Shown: in pieces, positions 10,947 to 20,976 of the stretch | Layout of the letters: every line of letters starts with the position of its first letter | Numbering within the stretch: the stretch's first letter is position 1 | Assembly: GCA_946894095.1 (NCBI GenBank) | Contig: OX335655.1 | Span: 19,344,001-19,408,000 of the forward strand | Length of the DNA: 64,000 nucleotides | Direction of reading: 5' to 3' | Origin: Incurvaria masculella | Taxonomy: Eukaryota; Arthropoda; Insecta; Lepidoptera; Incurvariidae | The notes under the pieces: generated by a model | Told to the model about the DNA's origin: nothing | Database searches by the model: none | What the model saw: the letters and a program-made list of their open reading frames with translations, nothing else | Position numbers and translations under genes: made by a program

Positions 10947-11592
10947 CTAAGAACCTTCTTCTTTGCGCAGGAAGACCTGGTTATTTCTGGCCCATACAAA
11001 ACGGTATTTCTTTTCCTGTCCTACCTTTTTGGCCTGTGCTAGCAAATATTTACATCTTAACGTGAGGCGTTCCGAAACGAAGATGTTGTTCTGGCGGCTA
11101 CCAATTCCTAAAGAACTCGAAGTGAGGCCGCTACTTGCATCCTTACAAGATTTATTGTATTTGACAACATGTGAGAGAATCTTGTCCTTGGTGGTTTTGC
11201 CGTCCGTAGTGACGATTATTGCGCTAGGCATGCTCTTGTTGGATGTAGACTCGCGACATATTTTTGTGATACATGTGTCTTCGATATCGCATTGTACTGC
11301 ATTCAATATTTTTCTGAATGTCTGTACCTCGTCTTGACCATTTTCGACTCCTCGTATTTCAATGCAGTTTGCGCAGTTATCATAGTAATCATTCATGTCC
11401 ATCTTGTGCTCAATTTGCTCCACACGCTGTTTTAGTGAAGCATTTTCACACTTAAGCGTCTCCAGTTCGCATTTTACCTTTCCATAATCCTCCATGCGTT
11501 TTGCTAGTTCTTCGTTTTGTTGACTCAAAAACGAAAGAGACTTGATGAGTTCTCGGTTCTGAGCGATGATTTCATCATACTTTACGGTGTGC
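10947..11592 (-). pseudogene. LINE-2 ORF1, C-terminal part (coiled coil + RNA-binding domain)
   Basis: Begins inside a coiled coil (N-E-E-L-A-K-R and L-K-Q-R-V-E-Q-I-E-H heptads), followed by an RRM-like/CTD block (I-E-I-R-G-V...) and the terminal motif F-V-W-A-R-N-N-Q-V-F-L-R-K, the standard end of CR1/Jockey ORF1 proteins. Coding continuity with 19355-19745 is restored in frame when element A and one copy of its 3-bp duplication are left out. ORF1p binds LINE RNA. Confidence 0.8.
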
Positions 11593-11595
11593 TGT
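11593..11595. other. 3-bp target-site duplication TGT (left)
   Basis: TGT precedes TAGACC at the left tip of element A and follows GGTCTA at the right tip (19352-19354). Using one copy keeps the LINE-2 ORF1 frame open through the site. Confidence 0.7.
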
Positions 11596-11624
11596 TAGAC
11601 CAAGCTCCCATTGCATAAAATCTT

Positions 11625-12060
11625 ACCTCACTCGATTTCTCTACAGACGTGTATTGCAGTGAAAGAAAACACTTGAAAACATCGGTTCATAACAGGTTGC
11701 CATTCCGTAATCTGGTAAAACCATGTTTTTTTTCGGGTTTAAAACCTCTATTTTGACCCAAAATTATCTCATGAGATTTCACATAGAAAAGTATATGCAG
11801 TGAAAGATATGCCTTAGGAGATGAGAACCCGCACAGGTTGCCTCCCTCCACCCTGGAAGGTTCCATGGTCAGCCAAGTTTAATGAGGCCAAAAAATGGGG
11901 TCATTTACCTCATTTGATTTCTCGATGAAATTTGTGCAGAACGATAGCTCGAAATGTGCCATTGATAAAAATATAAGGTTGCCTGTCATCAGCCTGGTAA
12001 AACCCTGTTGTCAGCCGCCTCAAAGGAAACGAAGAAAATATTCGGTTTGAGAAAATCTCA
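11625..12060 (+). repeat. 141-bp tandem modules in left TIR of element A
   Basis: 'acctca/atctca' recurs at 11625, 11766 and 11907 (141 bp apart; a partial fourth at 12055), and AGGTTGCC at 11694, 11835 and 11976, also exactly 141 apart. In all three, AGGTTGCC is followed by 10 bases and then CTGG. Mirror copies lie in the right TIR at 18964, 19105 and 19246. Likely protein-binding modules for an unseen transposase (inference). Confidence 0.8.
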
Positions 12061-12862
12061 TGTAGTCGCTAAATTCAGGGGGCAATCAGTCCCAATCATG
12101 GTATCAAGATAAAATCCATACCCTGACATTCCTGCGCCTCGTTTATTTTGGCAAAAAAGGGTACAGGGGTCGACTATGGACTTATTAGTTTTTTGTATTC
12201 AATAATGAAAAAAATCATGTTATCGTTTAGAATAGACGTAAAATGAGTACCACCAACCATGACATAAGTCGAAACCTATACGCACTGACATTTGCACACA
12301 TTATATGTTTTGAAATAATGAGGGTAAAATAGTCAAATGTTTGTCTTTCCATTGGCACAGATGTATGATGCCGTTTAGATTCGTGCCCTATGTAATGTCA
12401 TTTTTGAGCTTCATGTTTATTGAATCAGTAGAGTAAATGAGTAAACTGTGTCAATTGGTTGTTATCCTGCCTGTTTGCATGTATAGGTATAAAGAAAAAC
12501 GTACGCTGCCGCGGAGATGCATCAAGGTATGCAGCACGAGTGCCAGTCGTGATTTTATGTCAAATGAATCGCACTGATGTAGTGACAGCCATACATATAT
12601 ATTTTACTTTACTTTAATTTACTTGACTAGTCTGGTTGTTTGATTTTAAATAAATATTCATAATGCCGCTCAGTTTCTAAGTATTAGAAGTGCTATTCGT
12701 GATATAACGTAAAAACCTACACTCTGGAATATAATATTCTCAAACAGTTAGTAAGTGACCTTAGTCCGTGGGCCTTAGAAAAGTTTATGTAAATGTGGAT
12801 TAGAGAAGCAATGTTTGCTGGGGGTTTTCACTTCAGGTGACCAGCCAGTTGAGCCAGTTGAT

Positions 12863-13160
12863 CACAAACTATCACAAAAATTAAGAAAAAAAAAACAAAC
12901 AAATGTATTGCCAATAGGAATAAAAATTAACTGAAAATTGGGAGGGGGGGGGGGGGGGAAGTAAAGACGTAATTAGGAAAGAAAGAAAGCTTTAAGATTT
13001 TTTTTGAACGCATGAATAGAGGGCGAATTTCGTACTGCAGGAGGTAGCTGATTCCACTGCCTTGCAGCGTGTACCGTGAAGGAGTCGGAATAGGCAGAAG
13101 ATGAGTGCGAGGGAATAGAAAGAACCAAGGAGTCGGATCCAGGACCAAGGACCAAGGAAT
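12863..13160 (-). repeat. Jockey/CR1-type LINE 3' fragment in left arm of A
   Basis: Minus-strand frame at 12973-13155 reads S-F-T-V-H-A-A-R-Q-W-N-Q-L-P...F-K-K-N-L-K, the common ORF2 C-terminus of Jockey/CR1-group LINEs. A 3' UTR with a G-run at about 12943 (C-run on the element strand) lies below it. The right arm of element A lacks this segment, so it entered after the palindrome existed. Confidence 0.7.
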
Positions 13161-13564
13161 CTAGACTACCATCTGATTAAGTTTTTCTTACTATCATATA
13201 TTTAATACTAAAATTAATGGTATCACCTGCTATCATATGTCGTACACAAACATAAAATTCCTATGGACCATTCAGCGAGGCGAAAACGGCTCACTTTATA
13301 TTGAACTATATTAAATGCCTTCGCTTTTTCTTTGTCTTTTAAGGCAGATGTGTAGTCACAATCAGTGTAAACCTGCTGAGCTGCTTAATACATTTCCCAG
13401 CTAGCGAGCTTACTCTATGCAGTTATAAGCCAAATGGCGATGGTCACTGTAAATCCATATTTCGAACAATTCGAGAGTACGTGTAAATTCCCAAGTATAA
13501 ATATCAACATTTCGGTATCGGAACAATGAATTAGTTAGTGTCTTAGAATAAGGCTGGACTTTAA

Positions 13565-15250
13565 TTAAATTTCTCCAAATCTAAACTCATCCACAAACCA
13601 CTGGCAAAGCTAAACATACCAGACCATATGCTCTATTTCGAATCCAAACTCGAGGATGCTTAGCGCCACGCGATGAGGATGCTGACATCGACAAGGCATA
13701 TACGAGCTTCGTATCCTCACTAACGGACACTGCAGAAAAGCACTTCAGCAAAAGTCAACATGCAGACCGCAGTAAGTTATCAGCAGAGACGTTGAGGTTC
13801 CTGGAAACACGACGAAATATGAAACCGGGATATCCGCAGTAGTGTCTCGTGCACAAAAACCTCAACAAGACCATCAGTAAGTCCATTCGCCGTGATATTC
13901 GCCGAGAGAATATGAAGTTGGTTGGTGGTTGAGCGCATTATAACAGAAAATCGAGGCAGTTAAGTGCTTGCCTGTTCCTTTTCTACCGGCGCAAACAAAT
14001 TTCAAAAATCGAGCGAGCGAATGGGGTTGTCACTGCAAGAAATCCGGATATACTTCAGGCAATGGAAGAATTTTATGTCGAATTGTACTCCGCAGCAATT
14101 CCTACCTCGAGCCCAAGCAAACCAGTCGAATCTGATAGGCGTGCGCCACCGGAGCTTAGTTTCTATGAGATAAACGCTGCCTCTCGGAAAGTCAGCCTCT
14201 TGGTCGGCTGACAGAAAGGCTGGATTGGTACCAGCCTCATGAGCCAGCTAGGTTTAGAAGAGGATACGGCACAATGGATCATATATTTACTATGAGACAA
14301 AAGGTGCTGAAGTGCGAGGAGTACAACAAGCCGCTCTTCCTAGACTTTGTGGACTACGAGAAGGCTTTCGACTCTGTTGAAAACTCCCTCCTGAGGTGCA
14401 GAACCGCTACATCGAGGTATCGTAAATGTGTATCGGTCCGCGACCATGACTGTGAGTCTCCATGAAAATATCCAATCCATCCTCCTTGGTAAAGGCAAAG
14501 GTAAGGGGTATGTGATCTCATCCAAGCTCTTCGCCAACGCATTGGAAGATGTGTTCAAGACGCTTGAATGGGACAAGATGGGTATCAACGTTAATGGAGA
14601 TTTTCTCACTCATCTTCGCTTCGCCGATGACTTTGTTCTTCTGTCGAATTCCCGAGTTCAGTTTCAGACTAGGCTGTAAGACCTTTATAAAGCATTGTTA
14701 AAGGTAGGTCTGAAGATGAACCGGGACAAAACAAAGGTTATGGCGACCGAGGGCATGACGGAAGGACAAATCGTTATCAACAGAGAAGTGATCGAACAGG
14801 TTGAAGAGTACGTATATCTCGGTCAAATTCTGCGGCTTGGTTGACAAGAACTGACTAAGGAGTTTAAGAGACGGATTCTACTGTGTTGGACTGGCCTTCG
14901 AAAAGCTTTAAATTCCCTCTGAGATCTGACCTTCCACAACATTTAAAGACCCGAATATATGACCAGTGTGTCCACCCGGTTATGACGTACGGGTATGAAA
15001 CGTGGACTCTGACGGTCGCCGTTGTCCAAAGGTTGAAAGTTGCCCAGCGAGCAATGGAGCGAACTATGCTGGGAATATCGCTACGGGTTATGGTGCGTAA
15101 CGAGGCAATCCGCCGACGTACCAAAGTAGTCGATATTGGACACCGCGTGGATAAATGGCAGTGTGGACTGGTCACATCAGCCGAAGAGATGAAGACCGTT
15201 GGAGTAACCGCGTCCTACACTGGCGGCCGTGGAAAGAAAAGCGGAGTGTG
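13565..15250 (+). pseudogene. RTE-clade LINE ORF fragment, left arm of A
   Basis: In order: the end of the endonuclease/linker (around 13565-14180), the RT block Y-E-K-A-F-D-S-V-E near 14355, L-F-A-N-A-L-E-D-V-F, the catalytic L-R-F-A-D-D-F-V-L-L near 14615-14640, the thumb V-E-E-Y-V-Y-L-G near 14800, then M-T-Y-G-Y-E-T-W and the basic C-terminal A-M-E-R-T-M-L-G-I-S-L-R / R-R-R-T-K-V region. This is the insect RTE family very common in Lepidoptera. Several frameshifts and a deletion at about 14180 inactivate it. Confidence 0.8.
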
Positions 15251-16246
15251 GGAAGTCTTTCAACCTTTTGACAACGGCGACCGTCAGAGTCCACGTTTCA
15301 CACCCGTACGTCATTACCGGAAGGACACACTGGTCATATATTCGGGTCTTTAAATTTTGTGGAAGGTCAGATCTCAGAGCGAATTTTAAGCTTTCCGAAG
15401 GCAAGCCCAACCCAGTTGAACCCGTCTCTCAAACTCCTTAGTCAGTTCTTGTCTACCAAGCCGTAAAATTTGACCGAGATTTACGTACTCTTCAACCTGT
15501 TCGATCACTTCTCTGTCGATAACGATTTTATATCAATGCTTTATAAAGGTCTTCCAGCATGGTCTGAAGCTGAACTCGGGAATTCGACAGAAGAACAAAG
15601 TTATCGGCGAAGCGAAGATGGCTGAGAAAATCTCCATTAACGTTGATACCCATGTTGTCCCATTCAAGCGTCTTGAACACATCTTCCAATGCGTTGGCGA
15701 AGAGCTTGGGTGAGATCACATACCCCTTACGCCTTTACCAAGGTGGATGGATTGGATATTTTCATAGAGCCTCACAGTAATCTTCGCGGACCGATACAGA
15801 TTTACGATACCTCGATGTAGCGATTCTGCACCTCAGGAGGGAGTTTTCAACTGAGTCGAACGCCTTCTCGTAGTCCACGAAGGCTAGGAAGAGCGGCTTG
15901 TTGTACTCCTCGCACTTCTGCACTTTTGTCACACAGTAAATATATGATCCATTGTGCCGTATCCTATTCTAAAACCAGCTGGCTCACAGGGCTGGTACCG
16001 ATCCAGCCTTTCTGTCAGCCGACTCGTATGACTCTTGAAAAGACCTTGTACAGGTGGCTTAGAAGTGCGATAGGTTGATCGTTTTTCAACTTCGCCCTAT
16101 TCGTCCTACAGCACGACGACACTATTTTGCCATGCAGCCGGAACGACACCATTTTCGAGAACTGCATTGAACATATGTTCTTAGATTTACACCGTCGCTG
16201 TACATGTTTTGAAAACTTACGGTTTTCCGGTGTGCAATGCCGTGCT

Positions 16247-16292
16247 TGGCCGACATGTTTCGCCTCCCACGACGGAAGCATCGTCAGGGCCA
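16247..16292 (-). ncRNA. Hammerhead ribozyme-like motif, left pLTR
   Basis: Read on the minus strand: TGGCC stem I strand, core CTGACGA, one extra T, stem II GCTTCC with GGAGGC around a 6-base loop, core GAAAC, very short stem III, cleavage triplet GTC, and GGCCA completing stem I (5 bp perfect). Penelope-like elements are known to carry type I hammerheads with minimal stem III. Self-cleavage not tested. Confidence 0.7.
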
Positions 16293-16428
16293 CTTCGTTG
16301 CCCCGGAGTTACGTCTGACAGCCCGGCTCGTTAAACGGTAACTGGCGGGCGTCGGCTGCGAAGATTTTAGGTGTGGTTAGGTTCGGGCTGCCTCGTGGAT
16401 GGGGGTAGGTTGTCAATTTGCTGCACCA

Positions 16429-16706
16429 TAGAATGCTTGGTTCGAGAATCCATTGAAATCTCCAGACATGCAAACTTCAACAGGGACGACAGTATCAGAC
16501 TCTCGCCGTCTTGGACTCTTCTTGCTCAGCATAGACCGAAGGGCGCACACGTCACAGTGGCACCAGCTGACACCGTTAGCTATGTGTACACGGAGCCCTA
16601 TATGTCTATGGTGCAGCAAATTGACAACCTACCCGCATCCACGAGGCAGCCCGAACCTACCCACACCTACAATCTTCGCAGCCGACGCCCGCCAGTTACC
16701 GTTTAA
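16429..16706 (+). pseudogene. Penelope-type GIY-YIG endonuclease C-terminal end
   Basis: About 90 codons containing L-V-R-E-S-I-E-I-S-R-H and F-N-R-D-D...L-S-P-S-W, matching the conserved end of the GIY-YIG endonuclease of Penelope-like elements (R-E-x-I-E-I...N-F-N-R-D...L). The frame runs into the right pLTR and stops at 16704-16706 after N-L-R-S-R-R-P-P. The RT and catalytic GIY-YIG part are absent, so this is a 5'-truncated copy. Confidence 0.72.
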
Positions 16707-16744
16707 CGAGCCGGGCTGTCAGACGTAACTCCGGGGCAACGAAG

Positions 16745-16790
16745 TGGCTCTGACGATGCTTCCGTCGTGGGAGGCGAAACATGTCGGCCA
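16745..16790 (+). ncRNA. Hammerhead ribozyme-like motif, right pLTR
   Basis: Plus-strand counterpart of the motif at 16247-16292: TGGCT/GGCCA stem I (one wobble), CTGACGA, extra T, GCTTCC...GGAGGC stem II, GAAAC, and the triplet GTC at 16783-16785. The ACATGT around stem III is self-complementary, which would allow stem III to form between two copies. Confidence 0.7.
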
Positions 16791-17560
16791 AGCACGGCAT
16801 TGCACACCGGAAAACCGTAAGTTTTCAAAACATTCTGCATTGAATAGTCTTTTCAGTTCCTTCAAGATGGGTCTTCTGACAGCCTTTAACAGTTCCGTCG
16901 TCATCATCACCCGGAGCCTTGGGTTTTTAACTCCTTTCAAAGCAGCCTTTATCTCATAGACACTAATCTCCGGCAGATCATCGGTGTAGTGTCTAGTGGG
17001 CGGCGCACGCCTATCAGATTCGACTGGTTTGATTGGGCTCGGGTAGGAATTGCTGCGGAGTACAATTCGACATAAAATTCTTCCATTGCCTGAAGTATAT
17101 CCGGATTTCTTGCAGTGACAGCCCCATCCGCTCCCTCGATTTTGAAATTTGTTTATGCCGGTAGAGAAGGAACAGGCAAACACTTAACTGCCTCGATTTT
17201 CTTCTGTAATGCGCTCAACCACCAACAAACTTCATATTCTCTCGGCGAACATCACGGCGAATGGACTTGCTGATGGTCTTGTTGAGGTTTTTGTGCACGA
17301 CACTACTCCAGATCTCCGGTTTCATATTTCGTCTTGTTTCCAGGAGCCTCAACGTCTCTGCTGATAACTTACTGCGGTCTGCCTGTCGACTTTTGCTAAA
17401 GTGCTTTTCTGCAGTGTCCGTTAGTGCGGATACGAAGCTCGTATATGCCTTGTCGATGTCGGCATCCTCATCACGTGGCGCTAAGTATCCTCGAGTTTGG
17501 CTTGGAAATCGAGCATCTAGTCTAGTACGTTTAGCTTAGACAGTGGTTTGTGGATGAGTT

Positions 17561-18900
17561 TGGATGTAGAGAAATTTAATTTAAGAAATTTTGATATTTA
17601 TTTTTGGGAATTTACACCTACTCTCGAATTGTTCGGAAATATGAATTTACAGTGACCATCGCCATTTGGCTTAAAACTGCATAGAGTAAGCTCGCTAGCT
17701 AGGAAATGTATTATGCAGCTCAGCAGGTTTACACTGGTTGCGACTACACATCTGCCTTACAAGACAAAGAAAAAACGAAGGCATTTAATATGGTTAAATA
17801 GAACGTGAGCCGTTTTCGTCTTGCTGAATGGTCCATAGGAATTGAATGATTGTATACGACATATGATAGCAGGTGATACCATTACTGTTAGTATTGAAGA
17901 TATAATAGTAAGAAAAACTGAATCAGATAGTAATCTAGATTCAACTGATGACGAATAGATTTATCTTTTAATGGCGTGATAAAGAAAGAATGAAATAATA
18001 TTTGTTTATTAAATAAAAAAAAAACAACAAAAACATAAACCGAACAACAGTAGCACAATTGCACTGGTTCTGGTTGGCTGGATCAACTGGCTCAACTGGC
18101 TGGTCACCTGAAGTGAAAACCTCCAGCAAACATTGCTTCTCTAATCCACATTTACATTAACTTTTCTAAGGACCACGGACTAAGGTCACTTACTAACTGT
18201 TTGAGAATATTATATTCCAGAGTGTAGGTTTTTACGTTATATCACGAATAGCACTCCTAATACTTAGAAACTGAGCGGCATTATGAATATTTATTTAAAA
18301 TCAAACAACCAGACTAGTCAAGTAAATTAAAGTAAAGTAAAATATATATGTATGGCTGTCACTACATCAGTGCGATTCATTTGACTTAAAATCACGACTG
18401 GCACTCGTGCTGCATACCTTGATGCATCTCCGCGGCAGCGTACGTTTTTCTTTATACCTATACATGCAAACAGGCAGGATAACAACCAATTGACACAGTT
18501 TACTCATTTACTCTACTGATTCAATAAACATGAAGCTCAAAAATGTCATTACATAGGGCACGAATCTAAACGGCATCATACATCTGTGCGAATGGAAAGA
18601 CAAACATTTGACTATTTTACCCTCATTATTTCAAAACATATAATGTGTGCAAATGTCAGTGCGTATAGGTTTCGACTTATGTCATGGTTGGTGGTACTCA
18701 TGTTACGTCTATTCTAAACGATAACATGATTTTTTTCATTATAGAATACAAAAAAACTAATAAGTCCATAGTCGACCCCTGTACCCTTTTTTGCCAAAAT
18801 AAACGAGGCGCAGGAATGTCAGGGTATGGATTTTATCTTGATACCATGATTGGGACTGATTGCCCGCCTGAATTTATCGACTACATGAGATTTTCTCAAA
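17561..18900. repeat. Outer non-coding part of right arm of A
   Basis: Inverted copy of 12060-13560 minus the LINE fragment; for example 'gtaagctcgctagc' at 17690 mirrors 13400, and the block around 18430 mirrors 12490. No coding frame recognised. It is the internal, module-free part of the foldback arm. Confidence 0.75.
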
Positions 18901-19351
18901 CCGAATATTTTTCTTTGTTCCCTTTGAGGCGGCTGACAACAGGGTTTTACCAGGCTGATGACAGGCAACCTTATATTTTTATCAATGGCACATTTCGAGC
19001 TATCGTTCTGCACAAATTTCATCGAGAAATCAAATGAGGTAAATGACCCCATTTTTTGGCCTCATTAAACTTGGCTGACCATGGAACCTTCCAGGGTGGG
19101 GGGAGGCAACCTGTGCGGTTTCTGATCTCCTAAGGTATATCTTTCACTGCATATACTTTTCTATGTGAAATCTTATGAGATCATTTTGGGTCAAAATAGA
19201 GGTTTTAAACCCGAAAGAAAACATGGTTTTACCAGGTTACGGAATGGCAACCTGTTATGAACCGATGTTTTCAAGTGTTTTCTTTCACTGCAATACACGT
19301 CTGTAGAGAAATCGAGTGAGGTAAGATTTTATGCAATGGGAGCTTGGTCTA
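18900..19351 (-). repeat. 141-bp tandem modules in right TIR of A
   Basis: GGCAACCT (complement of AGGTTGCC) at 18964, 19105 and 19246, exactly 141 bp apart, each preceded at the same 10-base spacing by CCAG. This is the mirror image of 11625-12060, ending at GGTCTA. Confidence 0.8.
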
Positions 19352-19354
19352 TGT

Positions 19355-19745
19355 GATATAATGCAATTTTGCGCACTCAATTTGTCATCAAAAATTGACA
19401 ACATTTTTGTTTGGAAAAGGCTCATTTCTTTCGTAATGGTTGCAACGATGTCTTGATGCCACGTTCGCTACCGTCGATCTGCTGTACATGGTTCCGCTTT
19501 CCTGCGCCCGCACAGCTAGGTGTAGCCGACTTTGTTGCGTTCGCTGATTCACTCCCTTTGCAGTACAGACAAGTCCAATTCTCTAGTCTTTTAACATTCA
19601 TTTTCGCAAAGTTTGTTGCAGTAATATTGCAGCAATGGAAGTGATAAAAGTGTTCGCAAGAGACACATTTAAGGCGATCTTCTTGAATAACCGCTGAGTG
19701 ACATTGTTTGCAATTAGGCTGCTGTCTGGAGGCCATATTGAACAA
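19355..19745 (-). pseudogene. LINE-2 ORF1, N-terminal part with PHD/zinc finger
   Basis: Start codon at 19745 or, more likely by context, 19736 (M-A-S-R-Q). Within the first 60 residues is a C-x2-C...C-x2-C-x4-H-x2-C...W-x-C-x2-C series, a PHD-type finger as found in ORF1 of many CR1/Jockey-group LINEs. A frameshift near 19425 precedes the junction with element A. The rest of ORF1 lies at 10947-11592. Confidence 0.75.
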
Positions 19746-19960
19746 TAGCTGGTTTCGTGCGCGATCTTGTTTATCAGGTAGGTAGGTAGTTGACTAACCT
19801 GTGATGCAGCAGAATTGTATAATACGATGATGTGGTTGTGGTAGTCTCTGTAGATATTTTTTTACGGTAATTTGAGGATTACTATCTGGATTTTAAAAAT
19901 AATAAATAAAGAAGTGCCGAACAAGTAGCTTACGCTTTAAGGCCAGTGTTGCCAATCACT

Positions 19961-20229
19961 TACAATTACAATGCAAAATCTATAAGAGTCCATTATCGCT
20001 TGCTAAGAAGAATCCCTGTTACAGGTATACAACCTTCAGAACCCTCCTGTTCTTCACAACAGCACCCACCACCATCCGATCCTTAAAAAAAAAAAAAACC
20101 CAACGGCATACTTTTACTAAATCAAGCGAGAGCATATCTTGAAGCAGATATCTTAAATTAACTAGGACATATTAAGATACAATAAATTTAGTTTAATTTT
20201 AATTCTTACACTCAGCTTAAGAGCAGTTT
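19961..20229 (+). other. Errantivirus internal remnant, unassigned
   Basis: Contains a poly-A stretch at 20085-20098 and AT-rich sequence; no domain recognised. It lies where RT, integrase and early env should be, so those genes are deleted. Confidence 0.4.
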
Positions 20230-20445
20230 AGTTAATATTGCACGAAACAATTATGGTATTAGAAAGTGCAGTTAATTTCGCACAGTTAGGTAGTTTGCAC
20301 CCTTGTATAATCGCACCTTATCATCTTAGTGGTGAATTAATCTTGATATCATCAGGTGACCAATATGGCAGATTACTCTACAAGCCGACAGCTAGTGACA
20401 TAAAAACATTTGATAAAGAAATCAATTGGGATCAAAGCCTATGAA
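20230..20445 (+). pseudogene. Env-like fragment of errantivirus-like element
   Basis: About 70 codons with A-V-N-F-A-Q-L-G-S-L-H-P-x-I-I followed by G-R-L-x-Y-x-P-T, the pattern of the central ectodomain of insect errantivirus Env (fusion-type) proteins. No signal peptide, furin site or membrane anchor is present, so it cannot act as an envelope protein. Assignment rests on this pattern and its position upstream of the 3' LTR. Confidence 0.5.
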
Positions 20446-20529
20446 TAGTATTCATACCCTTACCATTCATCCTGCAAAATTCCATTAGTTGACCCATATA
20501 AATGACCCAAATGCCTAATCCTTGGAAGT

Positions 20530-20735
20530 ACTGAGTTCGCATATACCAGGATGAGCCTAGCAAGATCATCACGGAGGACGCCCAGCTGTGTAGCTACCAG
20601 TACATGCAGTCGCTGCGCGAGGAGCAAACCGCTACATCGAGATCAAGTTTCTCTCAACCACCGCAGAGCTGGAGGCGAAGAGCGAGGACGCTCTTGGAAG
20701 CAACCGACCGGTTACTTCCATCTTAAGGCGGGAGG
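20530..20735 (+). pseudogene. Unassigned 3' coding remnant of errantivirus-like element
   Basis: GC-richer segment with several overlapping open frames directly upstream of the 3' LTR, where Env C-termini usually lie. I do not recognise a domain. It ends at the purine-rich tract ggcgggagg (about 20727-20735). Confidence 0.4.
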
Positions 20736-20972
20736 AGCTACGTGCCCAGTACCAGGAATAACAGCCGACGCAGCTCACCGGCCTCGTGGAACCAACGGCG
20801 TGAGAACAGCAGCATCGGCAACTTCGCCACGTGTCGCAACGCGAGGTGGCTCTGCCGCCCGCTGGTTAATTTAGTCTGTAAGATAGCGTCGTAGCGACCA
20901 CACCTTGTACTTTTACTTTTATAATAATTAAATCTTTTTTAAAAGTAACTCTCCGGTGTCGAGTACATAATT
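20736..20972 (+). repeat. 3' LTR of errantivirus-like element
   Basis: 237 bp. Same as the 5' LTR with no substitution seen, plus 26 extra bases near 20921-20946. Followed by CTGT (20973-20976), matching the left target duplication. Confidence 0.9.
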
Positions 20973-20976
20973 CTGT

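Larger units (their letters stand above)
16172..16834. mobile_element. PLE-1: compact Penelope-like insertion with inverted pLTRs
   Basis: 663 bp flanked by the 10-bp duplication CTGCATTGAA (16162-16171 and 16835-16844). Two inverted arms (about 16204-16435 and 16608-16833) enclose the 3' end of a Penelope-type ORF. Inverted flanking pLTRs and long, variable target duplications are known for Penelope-like elements. The left end carries about 30 extra bases outside the palindrome. Each arm carries a hammerhead-like motif. Confidence 0.78.
15257..17560 (-). pseudogene. RTE-clade LINE ORF fragment, right arm of A
   Basis: Inverted counterpart of 13565-15035. Recognisable minus-strand pieces: M-T-Y-G-C-E-T-W (about 15300), L-R-F-A-D-N-F-V-L-L (15620; second catalytic D changed to N), the linker up to L-L-K-A-V-R-R-P-I-L-K-E-L (about 16870) and upstream linker to 17560. 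Interrupted at 16172-16834 by the Penelope-like insertion with 10-bp duplication. It retains a stretch around the RT N-terminal region that the left arm has deleted. Confidence 0.78.
11596..19351. mobile_element. Element A: giant foldback element (~3.43-kb arms)
   Basis: The first bases TAGACCAAGCTCCC are the reverse complement of the last. Inverted homology continues to about 15035 on the left and from about 15257 on the right; each arm is ~3.43 kb once the 663-bp Penelope insertion is subtracted from the right arm. About 220 bp separate the arms. Outer parts (~2 kb) are non-coding, with 141-bp tandem modules near the tips; inner parts are an RTE retroelement in opposite orientations, its 3' ends facing the centre. 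No transposase-like frame was recognised. Inserted in LINE-2 ORF1 with TGT duplication. Class inferred: DNA-type foldback transposon. Confidence 0.8.
9641..19960 (-). mobile_element. LINE-2: CR1-like LINE with PHD-type ORF1, internally deleted
   Basis: On the minus strand: 5' UTR at about 19746-19960, ORF1 (19355-19745 then 10947-11592, split by element A), APE endonuclease (9826-10545), then only the last ~45 codons of ORF2 (about 9695-9830) and a poly-A-like end near 9640. The RT between endonuclease and C-terminus is absent, so this copy is internally deleted and non-autonomous. Confidence 0.75.
5762..20972 (+). mobile_element. Errantivirus-like Ty3/gypsy LTR element, internally deleted
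   Basis: Two direct LTRs (5762-5972 and 20736-20972), CTGT duplication, primer-binding region from 5973, purine-rich tract (ggcgggagg) before the 3' LTR, Gag and retropepsin reading frames, and an Env-like fragment. Pol sequence beyond protease (RT, RNase H, integrase) and most of Env are missing, so it is non-autonomous. 7950-19960 is occupied by later LINE and foldback insertions. LTR ends AGCTA...TAATT and gag-PR-env order fit insect errantiviruses; the placement is by gene order and motifs, not by search. Confidence 0.8.

Noticed and set aside
18684..19037. 117-codon open frame in the right TIR of element A
   Set aside because: It lies across the 141-bp modules; the mirrored arm has no matching intact frame and no protein family is recognised.
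5762..20972. Errantivirus-like element as an intact endogenous retrovirus
   Set aside because: RT, RNase H, integrase and most of env are absent and in-frame stops separate gag from protease; it is a remnant.
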